A stretch of 64,000 nucleotides of DNA, taken from Pseudomonadota bacterium. GTDB lineage: Bacteria > Pseudomonadota > Gammaproteobacteria > Burkholderiales > Burkholderiaceae_C. The position numbers and the translations under genes are program-made. The DNA lies in the NCBI GenBank assembly GCA_021845505.1, contig JAJZVU010000002.1:113552-177551 (forward strand). Direction: 5' to 3'. The notes beneath the pieces were generated by a model. The model worked only from the letters and a program-made list of their open reading frames with translations, made no database searches and had not been told where the DNA came from. Positions 10,697 to 20,546 of the stretch are shown here, piece by piece; the first letter of the stretch is position 1; the number at the start of each line of letters is the position of its first letter.

Positions 10697-11634
10697 GCGG
10701 CCTGCTCCCGCGGCGGCTGCGAGTCCGAGCCCATGATCTGCAGGAAGGCGTCCTCCAGGTCGGCGCGACGCACCTCGAGTTCGTCGACCTCGCAGCCGGC
10801 TGCACGCAGTTCGGCCAGGATGCGCTCGAGCTCGGCGGAGTCGCGCACCGTCCACGCGCGGCGGGCGCCGATCGGCCGGCTGCCGGCCAGCAGCGCCGGC
10901 GGCACGGGCTGGCCGCGGCTGCGCAGCAGCAATTGCGTGGAGGCGAAGCGCGCGAGCAGCGCGTGGGTGCCGTCGAGCGCGACCAGGCGGCCGAGCTTGA
11001 GCATGCCGATGCGGCTGCACAGCGACTCGGCCTCCTCCAGATAGTGGGTGGTCAGCAAGACGGTGTGACCCTGGCGGTTGAGGTCGGTGATGAACTGCCA
11101 CAGGCTCTGGCGCAGCTCCACGTCGACCCCCGCGGTCGGCTCGTCGAGCACGATCACCGGCGGCTTGTGCACCAGCGCCTGCGCCACCATGACCCGGCGC
11201 TTCATGCCGCCCGACAGCGCGCGCATGTTCTGCTCGGCCTGCGCGGCCAGCCCGAGGTGGTGCAGCAGTTCGTCGATCCAGGCGTCGTTGCGCCGCAGTC
11301 CGAAATAGCCCGACTGCAGGCGCAGGGTCTCGCGCACCGTGAAGAAGGGGTCGAACACCAGTTCCTGCGGCACGACGCCGAGCAGGCGTCGGGTCAGGTA
11401 CGGCTCGCGGCTGACCTCGTGCCCCAGCACCTGCACCGAGCCTGCGCTGGGCCGGGCGAGCCCGGCCAGCATGCTGATCAAGGTGGTCTTGCCGGCTCCA
11501 TTGGCGCCCAGCAGCGCGAAGAATTCGCCCTGGGCGATCTCCAGGCTGACGTCGTCGACCACCTTGCGCGCGCCATAGCGCTTGACCACCCCCTGCAGTC
11601 GCACCGCGGGGGCCGTGTGCACCTGCCCCGTCAT
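10693..11634 (-). CDS. ABC transporter ATP-binding protein
   Basis: This is the 313-residue ATPase of the exporter pair. Walker A is GANGAGKT (about residues 41-48), the ABC signature LSGGMKRR (about 140), Walker B VIVLDEPTAG (about 158-167), with the switch His in LTTHYLEEA. After the nucleotide-binding domain there is an approximately 80-residue C-terminal extension, usual in YadG/CcmA-like exporters. I use the start MTGQVHTAP at 11634, which overlaps the mlaB stop by four bases, so the exporter genes are coupled to the mla operon. Confidence 0.93.
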   Translation of the reverse strand: MTGQVHTAPAVRLQGVVKRYGARKVVDDVSLEIAQGEFFALLGANGAGKTTLISMLAGLARPSAGSVQVLGHEVSREPYLTRRLLGVVPQELVFDPFFTVRETLRLQSGYFGLRRNDAWIDELLHHLGLAAQAEQNMRALSGGMKRRVMVAQALVHKPPVIVLDEPTAGVDVELRQSLWQFITDLNRQGHTVLLTTHYLEEAESLCSRIGMLKLGRLVALDGTHALLARFASTQLLLRSRGQPVPPALLAGSRPIGARRAWTVRDSAELERILAELRAAGCEVDELEVRRADLEDAFLQIMGSDSQPPREQAA

Positions 11635-11963
11635 CGCCCGCTGTCTCCGCTCGCGGCTTGCAGCGGGTCGGGCGAGGCCGCGCCGGGGTCGACGACAAAG
11701 GCCACTCCATAGGCGTCGGCCAGGTTGCGCAGCCGGTGCGGCACGCCCAGCAACTCGACCCCGGCATCGCCGGCGCGGCGACGCAGTTCCATCAGCACGG
11801 CCAGGCAGGACGAGTCGAACTGCAGCAATTCGCCGGCCTGGATGCGCCACGGCGCCGGCTTGCCCGCCAGGCTGCGCAGCGCCTGCGCGAGCACGTCGGC
11901 CGCCTGCGCCACGGTCAGCGTCTGCGGCAGGCTGAACTCGCCCCGGGCGAGCTGTCGATCCAT
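11631..11963 (-). CDS. mlaB: MlaB, STAS-domain protein of the Mla lipid transporter
   Basis: MlaB binds the MlaF ATPase in the inner-membrane MlaFEDB complex. The 110-residue protein is a single STAS domain; the strand-helix element QFDSSCLAVLMELRRRA (about 52-68) includes the Ser pair at the helix start where canonical STAS proteins are phosphorylated. I prefer the ATG at 11963 (MDRQLARGEF) to the longer frame to 12020, because the longer form would overlap the mlaC end region with low-complexity residues. It lies between mlaC and the ABC exporter ATPase. Confidence 0.85.
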   Translation of the reverse strand: MDRQLARGEFSLPQTLTVAQAADVLAQALRSLAGKPAPWRIQAGELLQFDSSCLAVLMELRRRAGDAGVELLGVPHRLRNLADAYGVAFVVDPGAASPDPLQAASGDSGR

Positions 11964-12021
11964 CAGCCGAGCCCCCGCGGCGAGTCGCCCGCCGCGGCCG
12001 GGCGAAGGCGCATCCCGCAAC

Positions 12022-12687
12022 TCATTGCCCGCCCTGGTGCGCTTGCGCCAGCTCCTTGTTGCGCTGTTGCAGCACCTGGATCAGGCCGTCGATCCCCTTG
12101 CTGTTGATCTCCTGGGCGAACACCCCGCGATAGTTGTCGACCAGCCAGACGCCCATCACGTTGACATCGGAAATCTTCCAGTCCTGGCCGAGCTTGACCA
12201 CCCGGTAATCGAGCTGGATCAGGTCGCCGTTGTTGATCACCCGGGTGTGCACCACCACGCTGGTGGCTCCCGGGGCCGCGCGCAGCGGCAGGTACTGCAC
12301 CTGCTGGTTGCGGATCTCCTTGATCGCACCCGAGTAGGTGTGGACCAGCAATTCCTTGAATTGCTGCTGCAACTGCTCGCGCTGCTGCGGCGTCGCGCGC
12401 CTCCAGTAGGGGCCGACCGCCGACGCGGTCATCTGCTGGAAGTCCAGGTAGGGCAGGACCTTGGTCTGCACCAGGTCGTCGATCCGGGCTTCGTTGCCGG
12501 CCTTGAGCTGGGGATCCGAACGCACCGCGTTCATCACCGACTCGGTCAGGTGCTGCACCAGCGCCACCGGGGCAGGCAACTGCGGGCCCGGCGCCTGTGT
12601 GGTGGCGGGCTGGGCCCAGGCCGCTGGAGCGCCGAGCGCCAGGCCCAGCATCAGCGGCAGCGACAGGCTTCGAATCTTGGAAAGCAT
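12022..12687 (-). CDS. mlaC: MlaC, periplasmic phospholipid-binding protein
   Basis: MlaC carries phospholipids between outer-membrane MlaA and the inner-membrane MlaFEDB complex. The 221-residue protein has a Sec signal peptide (LSLPLMLGLALGAPAAWA, cleaved about residue 25) and the Ttg2D/MlaC domain, with YLDFQQMTASAVGPYWRRAT (about 94-113) and the C-terminal WLVDNYRGVFAQEI. The start at 12687 gives a clean signal peptide. It follows mlaA by 59 bases in a standard mla order. Confidence 0.95.
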   Translation of the reverse strand: MLSKIRSLSLPLMLGLALGAPAAWAQPATTQAPGPQLPAPVALVQHLTESVMNAVRSDPQLKAGNEARIDDLVQTKVLPYLDFQQMTASAVGPYWRRATPQQREQLQQQFKELLVHTYSGAIKEIRNQQVQYLPLRAAPGATSVVVHTRVINNGDLIQLDYRVVKLGQDWKISDVNVMGVWLVDNYRGVFAQEINSKGIDGLIQVLQQRNKELAQAHQGGQ

Positions 12688-12746
12688 GGTGTACTCCGAA
12701 CGGTGCCCCCGCAGGCGACGCGGGGGCGGGTTGCACACGGACGGGT

Positions 12747-13550
12747 TCAACGACCCGGCGCGCTGGCTGCCGGCGTCGGCGCGCTGGCGCTCGGCGCGCC
12801 GGCTCCATCGGGACTGCCCTCGCCGGGCTCGGTGGCCAGCACCCCGGTGTCGCGCGTCTGCGTCACCTGCGCGCGACGCCGTTGCAGGTAGGCGTCGCGG
12901 GTGAACACATACGGGTCGATGGCGATCTGCTCCAGCAGATCGGTGGTGCTGAGCAATTGCGCGCGTTGGTTGACGATGTCCAGTCCGGTGGCGAGGTTGC
13001 GGGTCTGCGAGCCGTGGATCGCGCTTCGCGTCGGAGAATAGTACGCGCCAACCACCGTGCCGGTGGCGTCGCGCAACGTCGACGGCCCGAAGAAGGGCAG
13101 CACGAAGTACGGCCCCGACCCGACTCCCCAACGCGCCAGCGTGAGCCCGAAGTCGTCCGGATGGCGGTACAGGCCCAGCGGCGTGGCGATGTCGAGCAGC
13201 CCGAACAGGCCGAACACCGTATTGACCCCGACCCGCATGACGCCGTCGAAACCCAGCGCGACGTGGCCCTGGAGGAATTCGTTGCCGGTCGACCAGACAT
13301 CGCCCAGATTGCCGAAGAAATTGCTCACTCCGCGCCGCATGAGCCGCGGAGTGACGTTTCGATAACCGGTTGCGACCGGCTTGAGCACGACCTTGTCGAG
13401 GTTGCTGTTGAAACGGAACATCGCCCGGTTGTAGGGCTCCAGCGGATCGCGCGGATTGTGGGTGGCACACCCGCCCAGCGCCGCGGCGGCCGCCAGCATG
13501 GCACAACACCGCGTCGCGGCCCGTCCTGCGGGCTTGAAGTGGAATGTCAA
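12747..13550 (-). CDS. mlaA: MlaA (VacJ) outer-membrane lipoprotein
   Basis: MlaA extracts phospholipids from the outer leaflet of the outer membrane, working with porins and MlaC. The 267-residue precursor has a lipoprotein signal peptide with lipobox LGGC (Cys about residue 28), then DPLEPYNRAMFRFN, the donut-forming core with RWGVGSGPYFVLPFFGPST (about 140-158), and an Ala/Pro-rich tail. The start codon is TTG at 13550, supported by GGGAGA about seven bases upstream; the only nearby ATG (13499) would leave too short a signal peptide. It lies inside the mla cluster, between mlaD and mlaC. Confidence 0.93.
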   Translation of the reverse strand: MTFHFKPAGRAATRCCAMLAAAAALGGCATHNPRDPLEPYNRAMFRFNSNLDKVVLKPVATGYRNVTPRLMRRGVSNFFGNLGDVWSTGNEFLQGHVALGFDGVMRVGVNTVFGLFGLLDIATPLGLYRHPDDFGLTLARWGVGSGPYFVLPFFGPSTLRDATGTVVGAYYSPTRSAIHGSQTRNLATGLDIVNQRAQLLSTTDLLEQIAIDPYVFTRDAYLQRRRAQVTQTRDTGVLATEPGEGSPDGAGAPSASAPTPAASAPGR

Positions 13551-13584
13551 GGAAGGTTCTCCCGATGGCCGGCGCGCAACGCGG

Positions 13585-14049
13585 TCATTTCCCCCCGCTG
13601 GCCGCCTTGTTGTACAGGATGCGTCCGATCAGATTTTCCAGCACGATCGCCGATTGGGTATTTTGAATCACGTCGCCATTGCGAAGATTCTTTGCCGAGG
13701 CTCCGGGCACCAGGCCGACGTACTGGTCGCCGAGCAGCCCCGAGGTGAGGATCTGCGCCGAGGTGTCGGTCGGGAAACCGTAGCGCGTGTCCAGCGCCAG
13801 CACGACGTCGGCCTGGAAGGTCTGGTTGTCGAAGCGGATCGCCGCGACGCGGCCGACGACGACCCCGGCGCTTTTCACCGGTGCGTCGGCCTTGAGCCCG
13901 CCGATGTTGTCGAAGCGCGCCGTCACGTCATAGGTGGGCGCGAAATTCAGGCTCAGCAGGTTGCCCGCCTTCAACGCCAGGAACAGCAACGCGGCGGCGC
14001 CGATGACCACGAACAGTCCGACCCAGACGTCAATCGAGCGTTTTTCCAT
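13585..14049 (-). CDS. mlaD: MlaD, MCE-domain subunit of the Mla transporter
   Basis: MlaD forms the hexameric periplasmic ring of the MlaFEDB complex. The 154-residue protein has an N-terminal membrane anchor (VGLFVVIGAAALLFLAL, about residues 10-26) and one MCE domain, with FDNIGGLKADAPVKSAGVVVGRV (about 45-67) and DQYVGLVPGA. The hydrophobic C-terminal stretch (about 136-150) would plug the ring pore. It starts 24 bases after mlaE. Confidence 0.95.
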   Translation of the reverse strand: MEKRSIDVWVGLFVVIGAAALLFLALKAGNLLSLNFAPTYDVTARFDNIGGLKADAPVKSAGVVVGRVAAIRFDNQTFQADVVLALDTRYGFPTDTSAQILTSGLLGDQYVGLVPGASAKNLRNGDVIQNTQSAIVLENLIGRILYNKAASGGK

Positions 14050-14073
14050 CAGGTTTCCTTTGCCGCCCGGGGT

Positions 14074-14862
14074 TCAGGTGCTGAACATCAGGGCGGTCAG
14101 CATGAAATCCAGCCCCAGTACCGCCAGCGAAGCGACGACCACCGTGCGGGTCGTGGCCCGCGACACCCCTTCCGGGGTCGGCTGCGCGCGCCAGCCCTGA
14201 TACAGCGCGACGAACGTGACCGCCACGCCGAACACCAGGCTCTTGATGACTCCGTTGCCGACATCCTTGAACACATCGACGCCCGATTGCATCTGCCCCC
14301 AGAACTCCCCGGGGTCGACCCCGATCAGCAGGACCCCGACGACATAGCCTCCGAGAATGCCGACCGCGCTGAACACCGCTGCCAGCAGCGGCATCGCGAT
14401 CATGCCGCCCAGATAACGCGGCGCCAACACCCGCGCCAGCGGGTCGACCGCCATCATTTCCATCGCGGCGATCTGCTCGCCGGCCTTCATGAGGCCGATT
14501 TCGGCGGTCAGCGAGGTTCCGGCGCGCCCGGCGAACAGCAGCGCGGTGACCACGGGGCCGAGTTCGCGCACCAGCGACAGCGCGACCACGATGCCCAGCG
14601 AACTCGACGCGCCGTAGCGCGACAAGGTGTAGTAGCCCTGCAGCCCCAGCACGAAGCCGACGAACAGCCCCGACACCGCGATGATCAGCAGCGAGTCGTT
14701 GCCCAGGAAATACACCTGCTGGGCGACCAGCCGCGGGCGCCTGAGCGCGGCCGGCAGCAGCACCAGCAGGCGCAGGAACAGCCGCAGGCCCCACCCCAGG
14801 TCCTGCAGCACCCGCCGGGTGGCTGCGCCCAGTGCGGCGACGGCGCCGAGCAGGCGGCCCAT
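14074..14862 (-). CDS. mlaE: MlaE, permease subunit of the Mla transporter
   Basis: MlaE is the integral membrane permease of the phospholipid transporter. The 262-residue protein carries the MlaE family core: an N-terminal amphipathic helix, a first helix near LLIIAVSGLFVGFVLGLQGY (about residues 55-74), RELGPVVTALLFAGRAGTS (about 97-115), and the EIGLMKAGEQIAAMEMM element that couples to the ATPase. Four or five further hydrophobic segments reach the C-terminus. The ATG overlaps the mlaF stop by one base, so translation is coupled. Confidence 0.95.
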   Translation of the reverse strand: MGRLLGAVAALGAATRRVLQDLGWGLRLFLRLLVLLPAALRRPRLVAQQVYFLGNDSLLIIAVSGLFVGFVLGLQGYYTLSRYGASSSLGIVVALSLVRELGPVVTALLFAGRAGTSLTAEIGLMKAGEQIAAMEMMAVDPLARVLAPRYLGGMIAMPLLAAVFSAVGILGGYVVGVLLIGVDPGEFWGQMQSGVDVFKDVGNGVIKSLVFGVAVTFVALYQGWRAQPTPEGVSRATTRTVVVASLAVLGLDFMLTALMFST

Positions 14863-15695
14863 CACCGCGCCCCGCCCGGGCCGCCCGCGCGCCCGAGGAA
14901 ATCCTCCCGCAGGTCCGGAGCGGGATAGTGGAAGCGCACCGGGCCGTCGGGCTCGCCACGCACGAACTGGTGCACCAGCGGGTCGCTGCTGGCGCGCAAT
15001 TGCTCGGGGGTGCCCTGGGCCAGCAGGCGGCCGTTGCCCAGGATGAACACCCGGTCGGCGATCGCGAAGGTCTCGTCGACGTCGTGCGACACGACCAGGC
15101 TGGTCAGCCCGAGCGCGTCGTTCAGGGTGCGGATCAGGCGCGCCGAAATGCCCAGGGAGATCGGATCCAGCCCGGCGAAGGGTTCGTCGTACATCACCAG
15201 CGCAGGGTCCAGTGCGACCGCGCGGGCCATCGCGACCCGGCGCGCCATGCCGCCCGACAGTTGCGCCGGGTACAGGTCGCGAGCACCGCGCAGCCCCACC
15301 GCATGCAGTTTCATCAGCACCAGGTCGCGGATCATCGCCTCGGGCAGCCGGGTGTGCTCGCGCAGCGCGAAGGCCACGTTCTCGAACACCGTCTGGTCGG
15401 TGAACAGCGCCCCCATCTGGAACAGCATGCCCATGCGGCGGCGCGCGGCGTACAACCTGGTGTGCGACATGTCCGACACCGATTCGCCGTCGAAGCGCAC
15501 CTGTCCCGCGGTGGGCCGCAGCTGGCCGCCGATCAGGCGCAGCATGGTCGTCTTGCCGCCGCCGGAAGCGCCCATGATCGCCACCACCTCGCCGGCCCGC
15601 ACCTGCAGCGTGATGCCACCCAGCACCTGGCGCGCGTCGTAGGCGAAATCGACGCGGTCGAACTCGATCAACGGCTGGGCAGGGGTCGGATCCAT
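14862..15695 (-). CDS. mlaF: MlaF, ATPase subunit of the Mla transporter
   Basis: MlaF powers phospholipid movement across the MlaFEDB complex. The 277-residue ATPase has Walker A GASGGGKTT (about residues 41-49), a family-specific signature LSGGMARRVAMAR (about 144-156), Walker B LVMYDEPFAGLD (about 165-176) and the switch His in VVSHDV. I use the ATG at 15695 (MDPTPAQP), since the region between it and the upstream start at 15761 has no conserved features. It is the first gene of the mla operon, with a 150-base spacer to the Crp-like gene behind it that should hold the promoter. Confidence 0.95.
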   Translation of the reverse strand: MDPTPAQPLIEFDRVDFAYDARQVLGGITLQVRAGEVVAIMGASGGGKTTMLRLIGGQLRPTAGQVRFDGESVSDMSHTRLYAARRRMGMLFQMGALFTDQTVFENVAFALREHTRLPEAMIRDLVLMKLHAVGLRGARDLYPAQLSGGMARRVAMARAVALDPALVMYDEPFAGLDPISLGISARLIRTLNDALGLTSLVVSHDVDETFAIADRVFILGNGRLLAQGTPEQLRASSDPLVHQFVRGEPDGPVRFHYPAPDLREDFLGRAGGPGGAR

Positions 15696-15849
15696 GCAAG
15701 GCAAAGGTGCGCTGCCGCCGGCGCGGCGCCGCGGTTCGACGCGCATGCCGCGAGTGGTCACGCGCGCCCGGCAAAAAGACTTTGCATTCTAGGGGGGATG
15801 CGGGCGGCCTGCGTCGGCTGGCGCCAGGCGCAGGCGGCTGCCGCCGCGC

Positions 15850-16629
15850 TCAGGCCCAGTGCGGGCTGTCGGCGGCAGCGGGCGGCGAGGCACCGTCGGC
15901 AGGCATGGCGCCGGCCAGTGCGCGAGGCACACCCCTGGCTGCCGGTTCGGCGCGGCCGATGAACTGGCGCAGCGCCTGCAACTGCGCCAGCTCGATGCCG
16001 CCGTAGCGCAGCCGCAGCAGCCCGAGCGCGGCCAGGCGCTGTAACGCCTGGTTGACACGCTGGCGCGACAAGCTGCAGATCTCGGCGAGTTCCTCCTGGG
16101 TGATGCGCAGCGTCTGGCCGACCGCCGGATGCAGCACCGGGTCGAACAGCCCGAGCAGAGTCTGCGCGACCCGTTCGTCGGCGCCCGCGGGGCGCCCCAG
16201 TTGCGCCTGTTGCAGGCATTGGCGCATGCGCTGCTCCAGGCGCGACAGCAGCATCTGGTTGAAACCCAGGCTGCGCTCGCGCAGCCACAGGTAGGTATCG
16301 GCGGGCAGCAGCGCCAGATGGCTGTTGCGCAGCGCGACCACGTCCTCCGCGCAGCGTTCGCCATCCACCAGGCTGTCGTCGCCCAGCCAGCCGCCGGGTG
16401 CGATCGCCGGCAATCCGGGCAACGAACGCTCGTCGTCGCGCATCACCAGCAACAAGCCGCTGAACACCCCGACCCAGTACGCGCTCGGCTCGCCCCTGCG
16501 GCAGACCAGGCTGCCGGCGCCGAAGCTGCGTACCTGGAGATCACGCTGCACGCGTTGCGACTCGGTTTCATCGAGCCCGGAGAGCCACGGGCAGCACCTG
16601 GGCAGATTGAGAAGGTCTTTGGCTTTCAT
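15850..16629 (-). CDS. Crp/Fnr-family transcriptional regulator
   Basis: The 259-residue protein has an N-terminal cyclic-nucleotide-type sensor domain (about residues 15-130), a dimerisation helix (about 131-160) and a winged helix-turn-helix (about 180-225) containing ITQEELAEICSLSRQRVNQALQ. The recognition helix SLSRQRVNQ matches the Crp/Fnr class. There is no N-terminal Fnr-type cysteine cluster; the four N-terminal cysteines that are present (about residues 12, 13, 43) are not in the Fnr spacing. The Ala/Pro-rich C-terminal tail (about 235-259) is unusual. The inducer is unknown. It lies convergent to nothing and is followed by the mla operon promoter region. Confidence 0.9.
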   Translation of the reverse strand: MKAKDLLNLPRCCPWLSGLDETESQRVQRDLQVRSFGAGSLVCRRGEPSAYWVGVFSGLLLVMRDDERSLPGLPAIAPGGWLGDDSLVDGERCAEDVVALRNSHLALLPADTYLWLRERSLGFNQMLLSRLEQRMRQCLQQAQLGRPAGADERVAQTLLGLFDPVLHPAVGQTLRITQEELAEICSLSRQRVNQALQRLAALGLLRLRYGGIELAQLQALRQFIGRAEPAARGVPRALAGAMPADGASPPAAADSPHWA

Positions 16630-16685
16630 GGGGCTTCTTGTGCAATTCTTCGAGGAATATGCGACAAGAAGGTGCGCAAACAGTG

Positions 16686-16698
16686 TTACAGCGTGTAA
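16686..16698. promoter_or_regulatory. Inverted repeat TTACA-N3-TGTAA upstream of the Crp-like gene
   Basis: A perfect 5-3-5 inverted repeat lies 57 bases before the start of the Crp/Fnr-type regulator, in the 322-base stretch between that gene and the H-NS gene. Dimeric regulators of this class bind such dyads, so it may be an autoregulatory operator. It does not match the Fnr (TTGAT-N4-ATCAA) or Crp (TGTGA-N6-TCACA) consensus. It could be chance; nothing else in the spacer is recognised except the H-NS terminator. Confidence 0.3.
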
Positions 16699-16840
16699 GG
16701 ACCTATATCAAAATTTTCCGGGGGACCCCTGCCGGGGACTTGCTGACGATTGTTGCACCTTGCAAGCGCTTGCGCGGCCGGGCCGTGCGCGCGCCGGAAG
16801 GCGCGATGGGAGCGGCTCCGCCGCGCGTGGCATCCAACCA

Positions 16841-16883
16841 ACAAAAAGCAAGCGGCGCCGCTCCCTTGCCGGGAGGCGGCGCC
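16841..16883 (-). terminator. Rho-independent terminator after the H-NS gene
   Basis: On the minus strand a strong GC hairpin (arms at about 16869-16883 and 16850-16863, with a two-base bulge) is followed by CTTTTTG. It lies 68 bases after the H-NS stop and faces the right way to end that transcript. Confidence 0.75.
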
Positions 16884-16950
16884 GCGTATCGGCAGTGCCC
16901 GCGGTCGCTGCGCGCGAACCGGACGGGTGCCGGCCCGCCGATGCGCCCGC

Positions 16951-17253
16951 TCAGGCGATCAGGAAGTCTTCCTTGCGCTTGCCGGTGTTGACCTCGGCCT
17001 GCAGCCACTTGGGCATCTTGCCGCGCCCGGTCCAGGTTTCTCCGGTGCGGGGATGGCGGTATTTGGCCGCCACCGTCATGCCCTTGCTGCGCGAACCGCG
17101 CCCGGCGGCACCCAGGTCGCCGATGCTGATGCCGTATTCGTGCATTTTCGCCCGAATATCCGCAATGACGCTTGCGATCTCGGTCTTGCGCTGGGATTCG
17201 GCCTGCTGCTTGAGCACTTCAATCTGCGACAACAATTCCTTGTACGAGGACAT
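16951..17253 (-). CDS. H-NS family nucleoid-associated protein
   Basis: This is a 100-residue xenogeneic-silencer-type protein. The N-terminal half (about residues 1-45) is the coiled-coil dimerisation region (YKELLSQIEVLKQQAE). The C-terminal half has the AT-hook-like DNA-binding motif KYRHPRTGETWTGRGKMPKWL (about 66-86), typical of betaproteobacterial H-NS (Bv3F/HvrA-like). ATG at 17253 follows a GGAGG-like site (AGGTTTCG region). It is flanked by terminators on both sides, so it is monocistronic. Such proteins silence AT-richer acquired DNA, such as the island at the right end (inference). Confidence 0.93.
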   Translation of the reverse strand: MSSYKELLSQIEVLKQQAESQRKTEIASVIADIRAKMHEYGISIGDLGAAGRGSRSKGMTVAAKYRHPRTGETWTGRGKMPKWLQAEVNTGKRKEDFLIA

Positions 17254-17363
17254 CGAAACCTCCAGTGAGCGGACACGGGACCAGGAACCGGGTGGTGCAG
17301 CGCGGTGCTGCGCGGCAGCTCCCGGTCCAAATAGGCGCATGGTAAGCCAAGAATCGCGGAATG

Positions 17364-17391
17364 AAAAAGGCCGCGCCCGGCGCGGCCTTTT
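17364..17391. terminator. Bidirectional rho-independent terminator between pntB and the H-NS gene
   Basis: A perfect GC-rich hairpin, GGCCGCGCC/GGCGCGGCC, is flanked by AAAAA on one side and TTTT on the other. It lies 42 bases beyond the pntB stop on the minus strand and would end the pnt operon transcript. Confidence 0.85.
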
Positions 17392-17432
17392 CCCGGTCCG
17401 CCGCGCGGCGCGCGCCGCGCGGCCCGCCGGGC

Positions 17433-18869
17433 TTATTCGACAGCCTTGGCGATGTCCTCGATCACCTTTTTTGCATCCCCGAACACCATCATGGTTTTAT
17501 CGAGGTAGAACAGTTCATTATCCAGCCCGGCGTAGCCGGTGGCCATCGATCGTTTGTTCACGATCACCGTCTTGGCCTTGTACGCATCGAGAATCGGCAT
17601 ACCGGCAATCGGCGACTTCGGATCGTTGCGCGCCGCCGGGTTGACCACGTCATTGGCCCCCAGCACCACCGCGACATCGGCCTGCGCAAACTCCGGGTTG
17701 ATGTCGTCCATCTCGAAAACCTGGTCGTACGGCACCTCGGCCTCGGCCAGCAGCACATTCATGTGCCCGGGCATGCGCCCGGCCACCGGATGGATCGCGT
17801 ACTTGACGCTCACGCCATGCTCGGTGAGCTTTTGCGCGAGTTCCTTCAGCGCATGCTGTGCGCGCGCCACCGCGAGCCCGTAGCCGGGAACGATGATCAC
17901 GCTTTCCGCATTGGCCAGGATGAACGCCGCGTCGTCGGCGCTGCCCGAACGCACGCTGCGCTGCTGCGCCGACTCGCCGGCCACCGCCGACTCGCCGCCG
18001 AAGCCGCCGAGAATGACGTTGAAGAACGAGCGGTTCATCGCCTTGCACATGATGTAGGACAGAATCGCCCCGGACGAACCCACCAGGCTGCCGGCGATGA
18101 TCAGCATGCTGTTCTCCAGCGAGAAACCGATGCCCGCGGCGGCCCATCCGGAATAACTGTTGAGCATCGACACCACCACCGGCATGTCGGCTCCGCCGAT
18201 CGGGATGATGATCAGCACGCCGAGCACGAAGGCCAGCGCCAGCATCAGCAGGAACGGCAGCCAGGCGGCGCTGAACCAGAATGCCACCCCCAGCGCAAGG
18301 GTCGCCAGCGCCAGCACCAGGTTGAGCTGGTGCTGCCCCGCGAAACGAACCGGCGCGCCCTGGAACAGCCGGAACTTGTATTTGCCCGACAGCTTGCCGA
18401 AGGCGATCACCGAGCCGCTGAACGTGATGGCGCCGACGATGGTGCCGATGAACAATTCCACCCGGTTGCCATGGGGCAAGGCCATGCCGGCCGCCGGGAC
18501 GATGCCGAAGGCATGCGGCTCGGCCACCTCGGCGACCGCGATGCACACCGCCGACAGGCCGATCATGCTGTGCATGAAGGCGACGAGCTCGGGCATCTTG
18601 GTCATCTGCACGCGCTGCGCCATCACCGCGCCGATGGCCCCGCCGACGACCAGCGCGATCAGTACGTACAGCAGCCCGGCAGCCCCGGCCTGCCCGCCGA
18701 TCTTGACAATCAGCGCGACCGTGGTCAGCACGGCCAGCGCCATGCCGACCATGCCGAACAGGTTGCCGCGGCGGCTGCTCGCCGGGTGCGAAAGGCCCTT
18801 CAAGGCCTGGATGAAGAACACCGAGGCGACGAGATACAACAATGCGACCAGATTCATGCTGAGGGTCAT
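17433..18869 (-). CDS. pntB: NAD(P) transhydrogenase subunit beta
   Basis: PntB holds the NADP(H)-binding domain dIII and part of the membrane domain of the proton-pumping transhydrogenase, which makes NADPH from NADH. The 478-residue protein has about nine membrane helices in the first 270 residues, followed by dIII with the nucleotide-binding VPGYGLAVARAQHA (about 318-331), AIHPVAGRMPGHMNVLLAEA (about 347-366) and GANDVVNPAA (about 401-410). I use the ATG at 18869, beginning MTLSMNLVALLYL; a longer frame begins at 18902. Confidence 0.96.
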   Translation of the reverse strand: MTLSMNLVALLYLVASVFFIQALKGLSHPASSRRGNLFGMVGMALAVLTTVALIVKIGGQAGAAGLLYVLIALVVGGAIGAVMAQRVQMTKMPELVAFMHSMIGLSAVCIAVAEVAEPHAFGIVPAAGMALPHGNRVELFIGTIVGAITFSGSVIAFGKLSGKYKFRLFQGAPVRFAGQHQLNLVLALATLALGVAFWFSAAWLPFLLMLALAFVLGVLIIIPIGGADMPVVVSMLNSYSGWAAAGIGFSLENSMLIIAGSLVGSSGAILSYIMCKAMNRSFFNVILGGFGGESAVAGESAQQRSVRSGSADDAAFILANAESVIIVPGYGLAVARAQHALKELAQKLTEHGVSVKYAIHPVAGRMPGHMNVLLAEAEVPYDQVFEMDDINPEFAQADVAVVLGANDVVNPAARNDPKSPIAGMPILDAYKAKTVIVNKRSMATGYAGLDNELFYLDKTMMVFGDAKKVIEDIAKAVE

Positions 18870-18955
18870 GGCAAATCCTTGGCTAGCTTGTGATGCGGGC
18901 ACCTGCAGCCGGCGTCGGGCGCGCCGACGCGAGCGGCTTCAGGCGCCGCCGGCGC

Positions 18956-19270
18956 TCAGGCGTGATCCGCCGGAGTCGGCCGCTCCTTCTTCTTGAACAT
19001 CGCCAGCATGCGCCGGGTCACCAGGAAACCACCGAACACGTTGACCGAGGCCATCGCCACCGCGAGCATTCCCATCACCCGCCCCAGGGGCGTGACGGTC
19101 AACGCCGCGGCGAGCATCGCGCCGACGATGATGATCGCGGAAATCGCATTCGTCACCGACATCAGCGGCGTATGCAACGCCGGCGTCACGTTCCAGACCA
19201 CGTGATAACCGACGTAAATCGCCAGGACGAAAATGCTCAGGTTGATGACCAGCGGGGAAATCTCGTGCAT
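18956..19270 (-). CDS. pntAB: NAD(P) transhydrogenase membrane subunit alpha-2
   Basis: This 104-residue protein corresponds to the membrane half of the enterobacterial PntA. It has three hydrophobic helices (about residues 6-24, 41-62 and 66-86) and a lysine-rich cytoplasmic tail. Splitting alpha into PntAA and PntAB is common outside enterobacteria. It lies 20 bases after pntAA and 86 before pntB, all on the minus strand. Confidence 0.95.
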   Translation of the reverse strand: MHEISPLVINLSIFVLAIYVGYHVVWNVTPALHTPLMSVTNAISAIIIVGAMLAAALTVTPLGRVMGMLAVAMASVNVFGGFLVTRRMLAMFKKKERPTPADHA

Positions 19271-19290
19271 GTCGCTTCTCCTCGGGCGCT

Positions 19291-20412
<1,122 letters not shown>

Positions 20413-20546
20413 GGATATCTCCCCCATGTATCGATAGCAGCGATTATCAATGAAAGCCGCAATCCGCCGGCCGAGCCGGGTCCCCGGCAGGCCGACAAGC
20501 CGCCGCACAATAGCAGGCCCGCAACTCCCGCGTATTGTCAACCACC

